Program-made: the position numbers and the translations under genes
In this document: positions 13,615-16,017 of the stretch, one piece after another
How the letters are laid out: every line of letters starts with the position of its first letter
How positions within the stretch are numbered: the first letter of the stretch is position 1
NCBI GenBank assembly: GCA_041650795.1
Contig: JBAZKK010000025.1
Coordinates: 1-16,017, forward strand
Direction of reading: 5' to 3'
Length of the DNA stretch: 16,017 nucleotides
Origin: JBAZKK01 sp041650795
Lineage (GTDB): Bacteria; Omnitrophota; Gorgyraeia; Gygaellales; Profunditerraquicolaceae
Notes under the pieces: model-generated
Told to the model about the DNA's origin: nothing
Database searches by the model: none
The model's input: only the letters and a program-made list of their open reading frames with translations

Positions 13615-14260
13615 TAATATGCCCTAATACGGATTCTACCACCTCTGCGATTCCCAGGGAGGTAGTATCGATATAGACGGCGTCTTCGGCCTTTCTGAGG
13701 GGGGCGAATTCACGGTTGGAATCAATGGTATCGCGGTTATGCAAATCACCGGCTACATCCTCGGGATTAATCCGGCTGCATGTCTCTTTCAATTCTTTGT
13801 AGCGCCGGTCTACCCGCACGTCAAATTTGGCGTCGAGATAGAATTTTTTATCGGCGCCCGGGAATACCACCGTCCCGATATCGCGGCCCTCCAGGACGCT
13901 GTCGGCTTTGCGCCCGAGGCTGCGCTGCAGCTTCAGCATTACCTCGCGCACGCCTTTTATCTTAGCGACATCCGAGACAAACCTGGTAACGCGGGGCTCC
14001 CTTATTTGTCTGGTGACATCGCGGCCGTCCATGTAAACCTTTAAGGCGCCTTTTTCCCCTGCCAGGTCAATGGTTGTCTCCCGGGCCATCTTGACAAGCA
14101 ATGCGCTGTTATTGACGTCAATTTTCTGCTCAATCGCCTTAAGGGTAATTGCCCGGTACATCGCTCCGGTATCGATATAAAGAAATCCCAGCTTCTCAGC
14201 CAGGATTTTAGCTACAGTGCTCTTGCCCGCCCCTGCCGGGCCGTCAATGGCAATAATCAT
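13610..14260 (-). CDS. cmk: Cytidylate kinase
   Basis: Cmk phosphorylates CMP and dCMP with ATP in the cytoplasm. The 216-residue protein has the P-loop GPAGAGKST (7-15), the substrate-site DTGAMYRAIT (30-39), the family block LEGRDIGTVVFP (123-134) and a final DAVYIDTTSLGI segment. The length is normal. It starts one base after the tyrA stop, and its stop codon overlaps the presumed lepA start, so it is embedded in a translationally coupled run. The order aroF-tyrA-cmk is familiar, but aroA, often found between tyrA and cmk, is not here. Confidence 0.97.
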   Translation of the reverse strand: MIIAIDGPAGAGKSTVAKILAEKLGFLYIDTGAMYRAITLKAIEQKIDVNNSALLVKMARETTIDLAGEKGALKVYMDGRDVTRQIREPRVTRFVSDVAKIKGVREVMLKLQRSLGRKADSVLEGRDIGTVVFPGADKKFYLDAKFDVRVDRRYKELKETCSRINPEDVAGDLHNRDTIDSNREFAPLRKAEDAVYIDTTSLGIAEVVESVLGHIN

Positions 14261-14261
14261 C

Positions 14262-15101
14262 CTAAGCGTCCCCCGCCAATAAACGCCTCTTCCTGTTAGA
14301 CTGCGTTAATCTCCTGATCAGGACGGCGCGGTCTTTGCTGCGGATAGCTTTTTTTACGGCTTCCAATTTCTTCTGAAAAACCGCAATAGCTTTAAGCATA
14401 TTCTCGCGGTTACTCAAAAAAATATCTACCCAGAGACCCGCATCAGAACCGGCAATCCTGGTCGTATCCCGAAGGCCGCTTGAAGCGTACTTCAGATGCC
14501 CTTTCGGCAAGGCAGCCATAAGAGCGAATGAAACGCAATGAGGCAGGTGGCTGACCATCGCCAGTATCCTGTCGTGCTCTTTAGGGCTTAACAATGCCAC
14601 CCTAGCGCCAAACATCTTCCACATCCGGGATACCTTATCCAAAACAACGGGCTTAGTCCTGGCAGTTGGGGTCAATACGCATAACGAACCTTTGAACATA
14701 TCGGCCCTGGCGTTCTTAATCCCCTGATTCTGGGAGCCGGCCAGAGGATGCGCGCCGATATAAAATGGGAATAGCCTCTGGAGCTTGGCGACGATCTTCT
14801 TCTTGGAGCTGCCTACATCTACGACAATACAGTCTTGAGGCAGCAAACCTTTTAGGGCATCGGCTAATCTAAGGATGGTTTCCACAGGAACAGCCAGAAT
14901 CAGGAGGTCGGCGCTTTTGACAATACTCAGACTGCGCGAACCGCTATCTATGGCCTTGAGTTTCCTGGCAAGGTCAATTGTCTTTTTATGCCTGCTCACC
15001 GCTGTTACCCGCAGGGATATTTTTTTCTCTTTAATGGCTAAGGCGATTGAGCCGCCGATTAGCCCCGGACCGATTATCGCTACTTCTTTAAACAAACGCA
15101 T
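14262..15101 (-). CDS. tyrA: Prephenate dehydrogenase (TyrA family)
   Basis: This NAD(P)-dependent enzyme oxidises prephenate (or arogenate) for tyrosine synthesis. The 279-residue protein has a Rossmann GPGLIGGS (11-18), AVPVE (70-74), DVGSSKK (95-101), HPLAGSQNQG (118-127), SHLPH (184-188) and SSGLRDTTRIAGSD (207-220). No chorismate mutase or ACT domain is attached. ATG at 15101 is preferred over TTG at 15104 because AAGGGGA lies seven bases before the ATG. Cofactor and prephenate/arogenate preference cannot be read here. It follows the DAHP synthase gene across a 93-base gap containing a nested palindrome, and cmk follows directly. Confidence 0.94.
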   Translation of the reverse strand: MRLFKEVAIIGPGLIGGSIALAIKEKKISLRVTAVSRHKKTIDLARKLKAIDSGSRSLSIVKSADLLILAVPVETILRLADALKGLLPQDCIVVDVGSSKKKIVAKLQRLFPFYIGAHPLAGSQNQGIKNARADMFKGSLCVLTPTARTKPVVLDKVSRMWKMFGARVALLSPKEHDRILAMVSHLPHCVSFALMAALPKGHLKYASSGLRDTTRIAGSDAGLWVDIFLSNRENMLKAIAVFQKKLEAVKKAIRSKDRAVLIRRLTQSNRKRRLLAGDA

Positions 15102-15125
15102 CAAGATTCCCCTTTATCATTGACG

Positions 15126-15184
15126 AGAAACACTTTCCGCTTTGAACCGGAAAACGTTTCCCGATTGGGTCGGAAAGTGTTTCT
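15126..15184. repeat. Nested palindrome between aroF and tyrA
   Basis: Two 14-base arms (AGAAACACTTTCCG at 15126-15139 and its exact complement at 15171-15184) enclose a 31-base loop. The loop holds a smaller GGAAA-ACG-TTTCC hairpin (15049+100 to 15161, i.e. 15149-15161). No T tract follows on the minus strand. It could be a REP-like or MITE-like palindrome or an RNA attenuator or processing site. Confidence 0.6.
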
Positions 15185-15194
15185 GCTTTGTTTG

Positions 15195-16017
15195 CTAGAT
15201 GTCTCTGCCGATTGCCTGTGCCAGGACTTTAAGCTCTTTCATAAGCACTGCGAAATTGGCTGGCAACAGCGACTGTGCCCCGTCGGAAAGAGCGTCTTCC
15301 GGATGAGTATGCACTTCGATAATCAGCCCGTCGGCACCGGCAGCAACGCCTGCCTTTGAAAGCGGAGCGACCAATCCCCACCTGCCTGCCGCATGGCTAG
15401 GGTCCACAATAATCGGCAGATGCGAAAGCTGCTTTACCGCCGGTACAGAGCTGACATCCAGGGTATTGCGGGTGTAATCCTCAAAGGTGCGTATACCCCG
15501 CTCGCAGAGGATAACGTTAAAGTTTCCTCCGGACAATATATACTCTGCGGACATCAAAAGCTCTTTTATGGTGCAGGAAAGGCCGCGCTTCAGAAGCACG
15601 GGCTTTTTGGTGGAACCCACCTCGCGCAAGAGGTCAAAATTCTGCATATTGCGCGCCCCTATCTGCAGGACATCCGTATAGCGCGCTACCAGCCCTACGT
15701 TACGGGGATCCATCACTTCGGTAACAACAAGCATATCCAGCTCATCCGTCACCTCACGCAGGTACTTCAAGCCTTCTTCCCCAAGCCCCTGAAAACTATA
15801 AGGTGAAGAGCGCGGCTTGAATGCCCCTCCGCGCAATACGTTAACGCCCGTTCTTTTAACCTCCCTGGCAATATCAAAAAGGGCATCCCTGCTTTCTACG
15901 GCGCATGGACCTGCCATTACCACGATTTTTTTAGAGCCAAGTTTTACCCCCTTGCCCAGATCAATAACAGAGCCTTCTGTACGGAATTCCCGCGAGACAA
16001 GCTTATACGGCGACAAT
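15195..16017 (-). CDS. aroF: 3-deoxy-7-phosphoheptulonate (DAHP) synthase, 5' end cut by window
   Basis: DAHP synthase condenses phosphoenolpyruvate and erythrose-4-phosphate, opening the shikimate pathway. The visible 274 residues match the AroA-I-beta/KDOP-like type: GPCAVES (36-42), RGGAFKPRSSPYSFQG (62-77), QIGARNMQN, LLKRGLSCTIKELLMSAEYI, RNTLD, IVDPSHAAGR and the final SDGAQSL. The reading frame runs to the window edge. A TTG at 16016 exists, but PYKLVSREF normally follows an N-terminal ferredoxin-like regulatory domain of about 70 residues in this family, so the true start is probably outside the window. It is transcribed towards tyrA, giving an aromatic amino acid pair ahead of cmk-lepA-lepB-pgsA-plsY. 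Confidence 0.95.
   Translation of the reverse strand, partial: LSPYKLVSREFRTEGSVIDLGKGVKLGSKKIVVMAGPCAVESRDALFDIAREVKRTGVNVLRGGAFKPRSSPYSFQGLGEEGLKYLREVTDELDMLVVTEVMDPRNVGLVARYTDVLQIGARNMQNFDLLREVGSTKKPVLLKRGLSCTIKELLMSAEYILSGGNFNVILCERGIRTFEDYTRNTLDVSSVPAVKQLSHLPIIVDPSHAAGRWGLVAPLSKAGVAAGADGLIIEVHTHPEDALSDGAQSLLPANFAVLMKELKVLAQAIGRDI

Noticed and set aside
1..16017. CRISPR arrays, insertion sequences, tRNA or rRNA genes
   Set aside because: I saw no regularly spaced repeats, transposase motifs, or tRNA/rRNA-like sequences. The only repeats are RNA leaders, hairpins and intragenic protein repeats.

Overview
The window looks like a chromosomal segment from a Gram-negative bacterium of an uncultivated lineage. 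The inference rests on a large outer-membrane beta-barrel protein, periplasmic PapD-like chaperones, c-di-GMP signalling elements and divergent but intact housekeeping genes. Omnitrophota is my best guess from gene style, held with low confidence because nothing here fixes the phylum.

Bases 1-802, plus strand: a cyclic-di-GMP-I (GEMM-I) riboswitch, two tandem intrinsic terminators, an 80-residue SRAK-motif protein and a small secreted protein whose mature N-terminus resembles the pilin-like proteins further along.

Bases 850-8760, minus strand: a surface-structure locus. In transcription order from the right it holds a secreted pilin-like protein (8104-8760), chaperone 2 (7098-7976), a three-repeat secreted protein (5498-6898), a second pilin-like protein (4742-5443), chaperone 1 (3768-4652), and a 973-residue usher-like outer-membrane protein (850-3771). 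The last carries a TPR, a secretin-type pilus N domain, a barrel and two SdrD-B-like domains. The locus is divided by sigma70-type promoters, terminators and two copies of an RNA leader that I cannot classify.

Bases 8966-9992, minus strand: a promoter, a PilZ-domain gene, a second c-di-GMP-I riboswitch with a clear ON-type terminator switch, and a 109-residue unknown cytoplasmic protein. Riboswitches therefore flank the surface locus on both sides and read towards it, and a c-di-GMP receptor protein lies beside it. The simplest reading is a c-di-GMP-controlled, non-canonical chaperone/usher-like fimbrial or adhesin export system.

Bases 10033-16017, minus strand: a tight housekeeping run in the order aroF (cut by the window edge), tyrA, cmk, lepA, lepB, pgsA, plsY. 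Most junctions overlap or lie a few bases apart, and lepA has no ATG, GTG or TTG start. The two blocks meet head to tail near 10000.
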